Assembly (NCBI GenBank): GCA_002452815.1
Contig: DKFM01000023.1
Span: 17,338 to 81,337, forward strand
DNA: 64,000 nucleotides
DNA from: Rhodobacteraceae bacterium UBA6796
Lineage (GTDB): Bacteria > Pseudomonadota > Alphaproteobacteria > Rhodobacterales > Rhodobacteraceae
Reading direction: 5' to 3'
Shown here: positions 44,476-52,573 of the stretch, piece by piece
How the letters are laid out: each line of letters opens with the position of its first letter
Position numbering within the stretch: the first letter of the stretch is position 1
Made by a program: the position numbers and the translations under genes
Notes under the pieces: model-generated
Databases searched by the model: none
The model's input: only the letters and a program-made list of their open reading frames with translations
Told to the model about the DNA's origin: nothing

Positions 44476-45702
44476 TTACCCCAGATCGACCGTGCGGCGC
44501 ATCAGCGCCCAGGCCAGGGCCGAGCAGATCAGCGTGGCGCAGACGATCGGCAGGGCCGAGCCGTTGAACATCAGGCCGACAGGCGCTGCGATCAGCACGG
44601 CCCCGACCGTGGACAAGGCGGTCACGACCGAGGCGGTCATCCCCGCCAGATGGCCCATCTTCTGCATCGCCAGGGCGTTCAGATTGCCGAACGTCACACC
44701 CGCCATGAAGAACACCGTGACCGACCACAGGAACACCGCGGCAAAGCCCGCGCCGCCCATCGGCAGGCCCAGCAGCACCAGCGCAAGCATCACGGCCGAA
44801 CAGATCACCTGCATCAGATAGGCCGCCGTCGCGATCCGGCGCATGCCCAGATGCACCACGAATTTCGCATTCAGGACCGACCCAGACCCGGCCAGCAGCG
44901 CCATCAGCGCAAACCATTTCGGGAAAGCCCCGGCAGAGGCGCCATAGGCGGTGAACAGCTGCTGCGACGAGGACAGCAGCGCGAACATCTGCCCGAAGCC
45001 CAGCGTCAGGATCAGCGTGTAAAGCCGCACCTCGCGTTCGGCCAGCACCTCGCGCACGCCAGCGACCAGCGTGCCGATCCGCAGCGGGCGGCGGCGGTCA
45101 GGGGACAGCGTCTCGGGCTGGCGCAGGTTGACCCAGCTCATCCCGACCGTGCCGAAGGCGATGAAGGCCCAGAAAACGCCGCGCCAGTCGCTCAGTCCGA
45201 TGATGACCGCGCCGACCGAGGGCGCCACGGCGGGCACCAGAATGAAGATCATCATGATGATCGAGGTGACCCGCGCCATTTCGCGCCCGGAATAGAGGTC
45301 GCGCACCAGCGCCATCGGCACGATCCGCGGTGCGGCGGCGCCCAGGCCCTGCAGCGCACGGGCGAACAGCAGGGTTTCCAGGCTGTCGGCCTGCGTGGCC
45401 AGAAAGGCCCCGATCATGTAGATCAGGATGCCCACAGTGATCGTGCGCTTGCGCCCGAAGGCATCCGACACCGGCCCGACGATAAAGGTGCCGATCCCCA
45501 TGCCCAACACGAAGGCGGTCAATACCAACTGCGCGCGATTGACATCGCCGGGCGAGAGTTGGGCTGCGATCTCGGGCAGGGCGGGCAGCATCGCGTCGAT
45601 CGAAAACGCCACCGTCGCGGTCAGCGAGGCCAGCATCGCGGTGAATTCCGGCAGGGCCAAGCGGCGCGGGGCCGGAGTGGCGGAAGAGAGGGGCTGAGTC
45701 AC
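44476..45702 (-). CDS. multidrug efflux MFS transporter (Bcr/CflA type)
   Basis: A 408-residue, 12-helix major facilitator. The loop 2-3 motif FIVGPVSDAFGRKRTITVG and the motif C-like stretch LVPAVAPSVGAVIIGLSDWRGVF place it among drug:H+ antiporters of the Bcr/CflA group. The start codon is GTG at 45702 with a weak ribosome site. No regulator gene is adjacent. Confidence 0.9.
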   Translation of the reverse strand: MTQPLSSATPAPRRLALPEFTAMLASLTATVAFSIDAMLPALPEIAAQLSPGDVNRAQLVLTAFVLGMGIGTFIVGPVSDAFGRKRTITVGILIYMIGAFLATQADSLETLLFARALQGLGAAAPRIVPMALVRDLYSGREMARVTSIIMMIFILVPAVAPSVGAVIIGLSDWRGVFWAFIAFGTVGMSWVNLRQPETLSPDRRRPLRIGTLVAGVREVLAEREVRLYTLILTLGFGQMFALLSSSQQLFTAYGASAGAFPKWFALMALLAGSGSVLNAKFVVHLGMRRIATAAYLMQVICSAVMLALVLLGLPMGGAGFAAVFLWSVTVFFMAGVTFGNLNALAMQKMGHLAGMTASVVTALSTVGAVLIAAPVGLMFNGSALPIVCATLICSALAWALMRRTVDLG

Positions 45703-45829
45703 GGAGAGTCTTTCGAAAATTCACGCCTGAAAGGCATGCGTGCCAGCGAAAGAACCAGAGTTCGGCATCGAAACCAAGCGCAGCTGCCGCGCAGAATCGC
45801 GGCTTTCTGTGCGCAGGCGGCGGGTGGCG

Positions 45830-46513
45830 TCAGGCCTGCAAGCGCTGCGCGGAACGTTCGGCGCCACCATCGGCGGCACGCGCCCGGGCCAGTTCGGCCA
45901 GCTCGTCAATCACCGTCAGCCAGAATTCGGTGCTTTGCGCGCCCTCGATCACATGCCGTTCCCCCAGGATGAAGGTCGGCATCGCCCGCACGCCACGTTC
46001 GCGCGCATGCGTGTCCCGCTCCAGCACGGTGTCCCGGTCCGCATCCGAAGCCAACAGCCGCGCGATCAATGCGCGGTCGAGCCCCCAGGCGGCGCCGATC
46101 TCGGTCAAGACCTCGGGGTCACCGATATTGCGCCCTTCCTGCCAGAAGGCCCGCATCAGCGCGGCCATCACCGGCGTCTGGCAACCCTCGATCCCCGCCC
46201 AGTGCAGCAGCCGCAGTGCGTCGATGGTGTTGGGCATCCACCCGATCGCCGCGAGGTTCAGCGTCACGCCGCTTTGCGCCGCAGCCTCCAGCACGGGCAT
46301 CTGCTTTTTCGCCAATGCCTCGCGGCCGAATTTGGCGTCCAGATAGGCGTTCCGTTCCATCCCTTCGGGCGGCATGGTCGGATTCAGCTGAAACGGATGC
46401 CAGGCCAGAACAATGCCATGATCGGGGCGCGCCTCAAGCGCGCGATCCAGCCGTGCCTTGCCGATCAGGCACCAGGGACAAACCGGATCAGCGAAGATGT
46501 CGAGTGTAATCAT
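45830..46513 (-). CDS. DsbA-family oxidoreductase (FrnE-like, cytoplasmic)
   Basis: A 227-residue thioredoxin-fold protein with FADPVCPWCLIGKARLDRAL (active CPWC) and the large helical insertion of the FrnE group; LAWHPFQLNPTMPPEGMER and AFWQEGRNIGDPEVL are family motifs. No signal peptide is present. It may act as a disulfide or glutathione-dependent isomerase. The 133 bases between it and the acyl-CoA ligase gene are unusually AT-rich for this window. Confidence 0.9.
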   Translation of the reverse strand: MITLDIFADPVCPWCLIGKARLDRALEARPDHGIVLAWHPFQLNPTMPPEGMERNAYLDAKFGREALAKKQMPVLEAAAQSGVTLNLAAIGWMPNTIDALRLLHWAGIEGCQTPVMAALMRAFWQEGRNIGDPEVLTEIGAAWGLDRALIARLLASDADRDTVLERDTHARERGVRAMPTFILGERHVIEGAQSTEFWLTVIDELAELARARAADGGAERSAQRLQA

Positions 46514-46646
46514 TACGGCCCTGTCCCAGCGTTCAATTGTAATGAATCTACCACAGCGTGTGTTTCAGTAAACGGCGGATTTCACAAATATGTTTTAAAT
46601 GCCTAAAAATGCATCCGTATTCGAATTTTCTGGATAGATCCGCAGG

Positions 46647-48173
46647 TCAGTCTGCGACGGGCCAGTTTTCACGCAGGCTGCGCCGGGCGATCTTGCCGTT
46701 GGGGTTGTGCGGCAGGGCGGGCAGGGCGCGCCAGATCCGCGGCTGCTTGTAGCGGGCAAGCCGGGCTGCGGCATGTGCGGCAAGGTCGGCCTGTGTCGCG
46801 GGGCCGGTCCAGGCAAGGGCGATCACGCTGGTCTCGGCCGAGATGCGGATCTCGACCGCGGCCACCTCGCCCGCACCGGGGCAGCTGGCCATCGTGGCCT
46901 CGACCTCCAGCGGGGAAACCCGGAAACCGCCCGCGTTCATCATGTCGTCGTCGCGCCCCAGATAGGTGATCGCGCCATCGTCGGCCATCGCCACGGTGTC
47001 GCCTGTGACGAACCACTCGCCCGCAAACCGTGCGGCGGTTTCCTCGGGCGCGCCCCAATAGCCCAGGAACAGCCCGGGGTCGGAGCGATGCACCGCCAGC
47101 ATGCCGGGCGTGCCGCGGGGCACCGGCTGGCCCGCGTCGTCCAGCACCGCGATCCGGCGCCCGTCCTGCGGATAGCCCGCCGTGCCGGGCGGCGCCGGGC
47201 GGTCTGGCGCGCCGGAAATGAAGGTCGAGCATTCCGACATCCCCAGGGCCTCGTAGATCCTGGTGCCGGTCGCCGCGTTCCAGCGGGCGCGCAGCGTGTC
47301 GGGCAGCGCCTCGCCCGCGCTGAGCCCATGGCGCAGCTTCGGCAGCGACAGTCTGTCGTGATGTTTCAGGATCTGCCGGTAAACCCCTGGCGCCGCAGCA
47401 AAAAGCGTCGCATCGAAGCGGCGCAGCAGCAGCGGCAACTGATCGGGGGTGACGCCGGCGCCGGGGATCAGGGCGGTCGCGCCAAGCGTCCATGGGTCCA
47501 TCAACCCGGTGCCCAGCGTATAGGTCCAGTTGAAGGCGCCCGCATGCAAAAGACGGTCAGCCTCGCCCAGCCCATACCAGCCCTGATGCATCATCTTGCG
47601 CGCCCAGATCGCCCGGTGCGCATGCATCACCGCACGCGGCTGCCCCGAGGTGCCGGAGGTGAAGATGATATAGGCCAGCCGGTCGGGCGGCCCCATGTCA
47701 TAGGCGCAGGGCGCCAGCGCCTCGAAGCCGCGCAGATCGGACTCGGGGATGATCCGGGCAGGGTGGTCGGGGTCCGCCTCGGGCAGGGCGATACCCTCTC
47801 CGGCGACAATCGCGGCGGGCGTGATCTGTGCGGCCATCTTGGTAATCTCGGCCGCGGTCAGCTGCGACGAGGTGGGCACCGGCACCAGGCCTGCGGCGAT
47901 GGCCCCCAGATAGGCCACCGGAAATTCCGGCGTATTGCCCAGCCGCAGCAAAACCCGGTCCCCCGGCACCAGTCCCGCGGCCAGAAAGCCCGTGCCCGCG
48001 CCGCGCACGGCCGCCTCGAGCCGGGCATAGGACCAGCGTTCCGCCCCCGAGGGGCGCAGGATCTGCAGCGCCGATTTCTCGGCCAGTTCGGGGGCGCGCG
48101 CCAACACATGCGCGGCCAGGTTGAAGCTGGCGGGCGGCGGCGGCAACGGTGCTGATGCGTGGACAGAGTTCAT
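46647..48173 (-). CDS. acyl-CoA ligase of the AMP-binding superfamily (benzoate-CoA ligase-like)
   Basis: A 508-residue adenylate-forming enzyme with the P-loop AYIIFTSGTSGQPRAVMHAH, the A5 motif YEALGMSECSTFISG, the A7/A8 hinge GDTVAMADDGAITYLGRDDD and the C-terminal catalytic Lys in HNPNGKIARRSL. It activates a carboxylic acid, probably aromatic or short-chain, to its CoA thioester. It diverges from an XRE-cupin regulator gene with only 48 bases between starts, so that protein may control it. Confidence 0.88.
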   Translation of the reverse strand: MNSVHASAPLPPPPASFNLAAHVLARAPELAEKSALQILRPSGAERWSYARLEAAVRGAGTGFLAAGLVPGDRVLLRLGNTPEFPVAYLGAIAAGLVPVPTSSQLTAAEITKMAAQITPAAIVAGEGIALPEADPDHPARIIPESDLRGFEALAPCAYDMGPPDRLAYIIFTSGTSGQPRAVMHAHRAIWARKMMHQGWYGLGEADRLLHAGAFNWTYTLGTGLMDPWTLGATALIPGAGVTPDQLPLLLRRFDATLFAAAPGVYRQILKHHDRLSLPKLRHGLSAGEALPDTLRARWNAATGTRIYEALGMSECSTFISGAPDRPAPPGTAGYPQDGRRIAVLDDAGQPVPRGTPGMLAVHRSDPGLFLGYWGAPEETAARFAGEWFVTGDTVAMADDGAITYLGRDDDMMNAGGFRVSPLEVEATMASCPGAGEVAAVEIRISAETSVIALAWTGPATQADLAAHAAARLARYKQPRIWRALPALPHNPNGKIARRSLRENWPVAD

Positions 48174-48221
48174 GGCTTTCTGCTACGTCAGGGGTCTGAG
48201 CGATGCAAGCCAGAGGCGGCC

Positions 48222-48845
48222 ATGAGCGAAATCGAACACGCCAAAATCATTCGGATCGCGCGCGAGACCGGCGAAGAGATCACGCCCGAGCCGATCGACC
48301 TGGCGCATCGGGTGCGCGAGCTGCGCCGCGCGCGCGGCTGGACGCTGGAACAGGCGGCGGGGGCGGTGGGTCTGGCACGTTCGACCCTGTCGAAGATCGA
48401 GAACGGGCTGATGTCGCCGACCTACGAAGCGTTGAAGAAACTGGCCGAAGGGCTGGAGATTTCGGTGCCGCAACTGTTCACCCCGCCCAGCAAGGGGCAG
48501 ATCACCGGACGCATGGCGGTGACCAAATCCGGCGAGGGACAGGCGCATATCACCACCACCTACGAGCACGAATTGCTGGCCGGGTCGCTGCGCGCCAAGC
48601 AGATGCTGCCCTACCGCGCCCGCATCCGCGCGCGATCGTTCGAGGAGTTCAACGGCTGGGTGCGCCACGACGGCGAGGAGTTTCTGTATGTCCTGACCGG
48701 GATCGTGCGGCTTTATACCGAATTTTACGAGCCGGTCGATCTGAAGCGCGGCGACAGCGCCTATTACGACGCGACGATGGGGCACAACCTGATTTCGGTC
48801 AGCGACGAGGATGCCACCGTCTTGTGGGTGACATCGCTGGTCTGA
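48222..48845 (+). CDS. XRE-family transcriptional regulator with C-terminal cupin domain
   Basis: About 207 residues. The helix-turn-helix (VRELRRARGWTLEQAAGAVGLARSTLSKIEN) covers residues 25-80; the cupin (HDGEEFLYVLTGIVRLY, GDSAYYDATMGHNLI) covers 130-205 and probably binds a small effector. GAGGCGGCC precedes the ATG at 48222; an in-frame ATG at 48159 overlaps the divergent ligase gene and is unlikely. Related regulators control puu-type amine catabolism or acid metabolism. Confidence 0.9.
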   Translation: MSEIEHAKIIRIARETGEEITPEPIDLAHRVRELRRARGWTLEQAAGAVGLARSTLSKIENGLMSPTYEALKKLAEGLEISVPQLFTPPSKGQITGRMAVTKSGEGQAHITTTYEHELLAGSLRAKQMLPYRARIRARSFEEFNGWVRHDGEEFLYVLTGIVRLYTEFYEPVDLKRGDSAYYDATMGHNLISVSDEDATVLWVTSLV

Positions 48846-48860
48846 GCTTGGGGAAGCCGG

Positions 48861-48925
48861 GCAGGGGGCGCTGCCCCCTCGGGCCTGCGGCCCTTCACCC
48901 CCGGGATATTTGGACCAGAGGGAAA
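48861..48925. repeat. dispersed intergenic repeat, half copy
   Basis: The left half only: GGGGGCGCTGCCCCC, TTCACCCCCGGGATATTTGG and ACCAGAGGGAAAGG. It lies between the convergent XRE-cupin and CsbD-like genes. Confidence 0.7.
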
Positions 48926-48942
48926 GGGCGCGCGCAGGCGCC

Positions 48943-49260
48943 TCAGCGATCGTCGCCGAAGCGGGCGTCGTCGTCGGATTCGTCTTCGCCTTCGGGCACG
49001 AATTTCGCGCTCAGCTGGATCGAGTGATTGTCGTGACGCGGGTCCATCACCACGTCCGAGGGCAATTCGCCGCGCAGCCAGTCGAGGATTTCCTCGCGCG
49101 CCTCGGCGGCGCTTTGATCGGTCAGTTCCGCGATATAGGCTATGAAGGCGCGCTGATCGCCATCGACTGCCTCGAGTTCGGTTTCGTCCGCATCGGGCCA
49201 GCGGTCCAGAATTGCGTCAGCAAATGCGGCCCAGTTTTCCTGAACATGATGCCATTTCAT
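48943..49260 (-). CDS. CsbD-like stress protein
   Basis: About 105 residues. Residues 1-65 resemble CsbD (KWHHVQENWAAFADAIL, then helices ending EILDWLRGELP); the remainder is an acidic tail. The start at 49260 is favoured because GGGAGG lies 9 bases upstream, whereas the ATG three codons earlier directly abuts it. CsbD proteins respond to general stress, but their molecular function is unknown. Confidence 0.6.
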   Translation of the reverse strand: MKWHHVQENWAAFADAILDRWPDADETELEAVDGDQRAFIAYIAELTDQSAAEAREEILDWLRGELPSDVVMDPRHDNHSIQLSAKFVPEGEDESDDDARFGDDR

Positions 49261-49372
49261 AGTCGTCATCCTCCCTGACGGCGCGGCCTTGCGCTGTCGG
49301 GTTCAAGTTTGCGCCTGCGCGGCGGGGTTGCAAAGCAAAATCGCGCGGCAGGGTTCGTGAAGGGTTACGCGA

Positions 49373-49489
49373 TCAGAACCAGTTCTGAACCGTGCGGGCA
49401 CCGCCTGCCACGTCTTCGCCGACACCGGCCACGGTGTTGCACCCTGCAATTGCGACCGCCAGAGCGGTCAGAAGGACCAGTTTCTTCAT
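49373..49489 (-). CDS. entericidin A/B-like small lipoprotein
   Basis: A 38-residue protein. A Lys-Lys start and hydrophobic stretch lead to the lipobox AIAGC, then the polar tail NTVAGVGEDVAGGARTVQNWF, the entericidin pattern. The mature product would be about 22 residues, anchored to a membrane by the lipidated Cys. It overlaps the end of the YejA-like gene by ATGA (49489-49486) with GAGGCAG upstream, so translation is probably coupled to that gene. Confidence 0.85.
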   Translation of the reverse strand: MKKLVLLTALAVAIAGCNTVAGVGEDVAGGARTVQNWF

Positions 49490-51321
49490 TGATCTGCCTC
49501 ATACCACCAGACATCGGGCTGAAAGCCCGGCCAATCCCCGTATAGCGGAAGCCGGGCGGGGAAGTGAAGTTCACGAATATGTGCCAGGCGGGAAACCCGC
49601 GCATACCAGCCCGGAATGACATAACGCCCGGCCGTCAGAATCCGGTCGAGCGCCTGCACCGCGGCGGTGAAATCCGCAGGATCGCGCGCGTTCAGCATCG
49701 CCTGCACCATCGCCTCGGCGGCGGGCACGTTCATGCCCATCCAGTTGCGGCTGCCCGGTTCGGTCACGCCACGCGCGCCCCAGTAGAGCATCTGTTCGTT
49801 GCCCGGCGAGAGCGACAGCGCCAGCCCGGTCGCGCTCAGATACCAGGCCATGTCGAAATCGTAGCTGTTGGTGCGCGCCTGATATTGCGCGTCGTCGACC
49901 GAGGTCACCTGTGGGAAGATCCCCAGCCGCGACAGCGCCTCGACATAGATATCGACCACCGAAGAGGTCTCGGCCGCGCCCTGCTTGAGCAGGATCTCGA
50001 AGCGGAAGGGACGGCCCTGCGCATCTTTCAGCACACCGGCGTCATCCACCTTCCAGCCCGCTTCGTTCAGCAGTTTCAGCGCCTTGCGGGTGTTGGCGCG
50101 ATTGAGTTCCGACCCGTCCGACACCGGCAGGGCATAGCCCTCGATCGTGCCGGGGATCAGATCGGCGGCGAAGGGCGCCAGCAGATCCGCGACCTTGCCC
50201 TCGGCCGGGCCCGGTTTCAGGCCCAGCACCGAATTGGAGAAATACGAGGTGATCCGCGGCTCGGTGCCGTTGTTCAGCGTCGCATTGATGAATTCGAAGT
50301 TGAATGCCAGCGTCATCGCCTCGCGCACGCGCCAGTCGGCGAACAGCGGCTTGCGGGTGTTCATGACCAGACCGGCGATGCCCGAGGGCCGCTGATGCGG
50401 GATTTCCGATTTCACCACCGCGCCGGATTTCACCGCCGGGAAATCGTAATCGCGCGCCCATTTTGCGGCGTTGGTTTCGCGCCAGGTGTCGATCTCGCCG
50501 CCCTTGAAGGCCTCGAACACCACGCCGCCGTCACCGAAGTAATCGTAGCGGATTTCATCGAAATTATGCAGGCCGCGATTGAAGCCCAGATCCTTGCCCC
50601 ACCAGTCGGGGTTGCGCTTCAGGCTGATGTATTTGCCCTGCTCGACACGGTCGATGACATAGGGGCCCGATCCCACCGGCACGATCTGCGTTTCATTGGC
50701 GAAATCGCGGCCCTGCCATTGCGCCTTTTGCAGGACCGGGCGCATCCCCATCAGCAGTGCCAGCTCGCGGTCGGGTTCGGCAAAGGTGAAGCGCACCGAA
50801 CGCGGGCCGGTCTGTTCCATCTTGGCAACCTTGCGCCAGGCGTTCTGATAGCGCGGATGGCCCTGGGTGCCCAATGTCTCATAGGACCACATCACATCCT
50901 CGACGGTGACCGGCGCGCCATCGGAAAACCGCGCCTCCGGGCGCAGGGTGAATTCGACCCAGCTGCGGGCCTCGTCGGTATCGACGCTTTCGGCCAGCAG
51001 ACCGTAAAGCGTGAAGGGCTCGTCCATCGAGCGGCCCATCAGCGATTCGGCGACATAGGCGGAAATGCCCTGCGCGGCGCGGCCATTCAGGATCCAGGGG
51101 TTGAGCGAATCGAAACTGCCCGATTCTCCCATCCGAATCCGCCCGCCCTTGGGGGCATCGGGGTTGGCATAGGGCAGATGATCGAACCCCGCGGGCAGCG
51201 CGGGGGCGCCATACATGGCAATCCCGTGCTGCGGCGCAGCCCAAGCCGCAGCGCCAAGCAAAACAGGGCCCAGAGCGAGGACAGCGCCCCGAAGAGCATG
51301 GAAAAACACCGATCCCGTCAT
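49486..51321 (-). CDS. YejA-like ABC extracellular solute-binding protein (family 5)
   Basis: A 611-residue exported peptide-binding protein. The signal peptide ends AAWA near residue 28, followed by HGIAMYGAPALPAGFDHLPY and NPDAPKGGRIRMG, close to YejA. The Yej system imports oligopeptides and microcin C in enterobacteria. No Yej permease or ATPase genes are adjacent, which is unusual. The start at MTGSVFFHA is supported by the signal peptide; the frame extends upstream without family similarity. Confidence 0.9.
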   Translation of the reverse strand: MTGSVFFHALRGAVLALGPVLLGAAAWAAPQHGIAMYGAPALPAGFDHLPYANPDAPKGGRIRMGESGSFDSLNPWILNGRAAQGISAYVAESLMGRSMDEPFTLYGLLAESVDTDEARSWVEFTLRPEARFSDGAPVTVEDVMWSYETLGTQGHPRYQNAWRKVAKMEQTGPRSVRFTFAEPDRELALLMGMRPVLQKAQWQGRDFANETQIVPVGSGPYVIDRVEQGKYISLKRNPDWWGKDLGFNRGLHNFDEIRYDYFGDGGVVFEAFKGGEIDTWRETNAAKWARDYDFPAVKSGAVVKSEIPHQRPSGIAGLVMNTRKPLFADWRVREAMTLAFNFEFINATLNNGTEPRITSYFSNSVLGLKPGPAEGKVADLLAPFAADLIPGTIEGYALPVSDGSELNRANTRKALKLLNEAGWKVDDAGVLKDAQGRPFRFEILLKQGAAETSSVVDIYVEALSRLGIFPQVTSVDDAQYQARTNSYDFDMAWYLSATGLALSLSPGNEQMLYWGARGVTEPGSRNWMGMNVPAAEAMVQAMLNARDPADFTAAVQALDRILTAGRYVIPGWYARVSRLAHIRELHFPARLPLYGDWPGFQPDVWWYEADQ

Positions 51322-51396
51322 CGCAACAATCCTTGGTTTGCCTGTCTTTTCAGACAGGAAGCTAGCGGTGCGACAGGGGGGACGCAAACTTTTCCC

Positions 51397-51425
51397 TTGG
51401 ATGCGGGCAACGAAACGCTTATAAA
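51397..51425 (+). promoter_or_regulatory. sigma70-type promoter of a candidate small RNA
   Basis: TTGGAT (51397-51402), a 17-bp spacer and TATAAA (51420-51425). It lies between divergent genes, and a strong terminator follows 53 bases downstream with no coding frame between. Confidence 0.55.
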
Positions 51426-51431
51426 GTTCTC

Positions 51432-51506
51432 ACTGCTCGATAGGTTTCTTGCCTGTATGAAACCTGCCTCATGACTTAACGCCCGCCTTGCGCGGGCGTT
51501 TTTTTT
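51432..51506 (+). ncRNA. candidate small RNA of about 75 nt
   Basis: The segment from the predicted start (about 51432) to the T run contains one hairpin, AGGTTTC-N10-GAAACCT, and then a textbook terminator, ACGCCCGC/GCGGGCGT plus eight T. There is no plus-strand gene upstream for the terminator to serve: the YejA-like gene runs the other way and 3-hydroxybutyrate dehydrogenase starts at 51633. No known RNA family was recognised. Confidence 0.55.
51479..51506 (+). terminator. strong rho-independent terminator between divergent genes
   Basis: Stem ACGCCCGC/GCGGGCGT with a five-base loop, followed by eight T residues. Confidence 0.9.
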
Positions 51507-51632
51507 GGCCTGCAGCCCGGGACAGGGCAAGACGCCGTGCGGCATGCTCACGGTTCTTTGTTCTTCGGTCATGGATATTGCCGCGCCTTGGGCTAAGGTT
51601 GCCGCAAACGCAAACTGCAGGAGGCAGACCAA

Positions 51633-52406
51633 ATGACGCTCAAGGGCAAGACCGCCATCATCACCGGCTCGAATTCGGGCATCGGGCTCGGGATCGCGCG
51701 CGAACTGGCAAAGGCGGGGGCGGATGTCGTGCTCAACTCCTTCACCGACCGCCCCGAGGATCACCAGCTGGCCGCCGATCTGGGTGCCGAATTCGGCGTG
51801 ACCGCGCGCTATATCAAGGCGGACATGTCGAAGGGCGAGGAATGCCGCGCGCTGATCGAACAGGCGGGCAAATGCGATATTCTGGTCAATAACGCCGGCA
51901 TCCAGCATGTCGAACCGATCGACACCTTCCCCCCGGCGACCTGGGACCGGATCATCGCGATCAACCTCAGTTCCGCCTTCCATACCACGGCCGCCGCGCT
52001 GCCGATGATGCGCAAGGCGGGCTGGGGCCGGGTCATCAACATCGCCTCGGCGCATGGTCTGACCGCCTCGCCGTTCAAATCGGCCTATGTCGCGGCCAAG
52101 CACGGCGTCGTCGGGCTGACCAAGGTGACCGCGCTCGAAACCGCCGAAGAGCCGATCACCTGCAACGCGATCTGCCCGGGCTATGTGCTGACGCCGCTGG
52201 TCGAGGCGCAGATCCCCGATCAGATGAAAACCCACAACATGGGCCGCGACGAGGTGATCAAGAAGGTCATGCTGGAACGCCAGCCCTCGCGCGAGTTCGC
52301 CACCACCGAACAGATGGGCGGCACCGCGGTCTTCCTGTGCTCGGACTATGCCGCGCAGATCACCGGCACCACGATCTCGGTCGACGGCGGCTGGACCGCG
52401 CTCTGA
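51633..52406 (+). CDS. bdhA: 3-hydroxybutyrate dehydrogenase (SDR family)
   Basis: A 257-residue short-chain dehydrogenase. Marks are the NAD motif ITGSNSGIGLGIA, the NNAG segment LVNNAGIQHVEPID, the catalytic SAHGLTASPFKSAYVAAKHG (Ser, Tyr, Lys) and the family ending TGTTISVDGGWTAL. It oxidises 3-hydroxybutyrate to acetoacetate during polyhydroxybutyrate turnover. AGGAGGCAG precedes the ATG. A repeat element separates it from the patatin gene. Confidence 0.95.
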   Translation: MTLKGKTAIITGSNSGIGLGIARELAKAGADVVLNSFTDRPEDHQLAADLGAEFGVTARYIKADMSKGEECRALIEQAGKCDILVNNAGIQHVEPIDTFPPATWDRIIAINLSSAFHTTAAALPMMRKAGWGRVINIASAHGLTASPFKSAYVAAKHGVVGLTKVTALETAEEPITCNAICPGYVLTPLVEAQIPDQMKTHNMGRDEVIKKVMLERQPSREFATTEQMGGTAVFLCSDYAAQITGTTISVDGGWTAL

Positions 52407-52415
52407 GCCGGACAG

Positions 52416-52548
52416 GGCAGGGGGCGCGGCCCCCCGCACCCCCCGGGATATTTGATCCAGAAAGAACAGGGCACGGGCTTTGTCCTTCTTTCTGGCCGAA
52501 ATATCCCGGGGGTGAGGGCCGCCAGGCCCGAGGGGGCGGCGCCCCCTT
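52416..52548. repeat. dispersed intergenic repeat, full copy between bdhA and the patatin gene
   Basis: CCCCCCGGGATATTTGATCC, AGAAAGAA, loop, TTCTTTCTGG, CCGAAATATCCCGGGGGTG with GC arms at both ends. Flanking genes are co-directional here, so a pure two-way terminator role does not fit. Confidence 0.85.
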
Positions 52549-52573
52549 CCTTCCCATGACAGGAGTGTGACGC

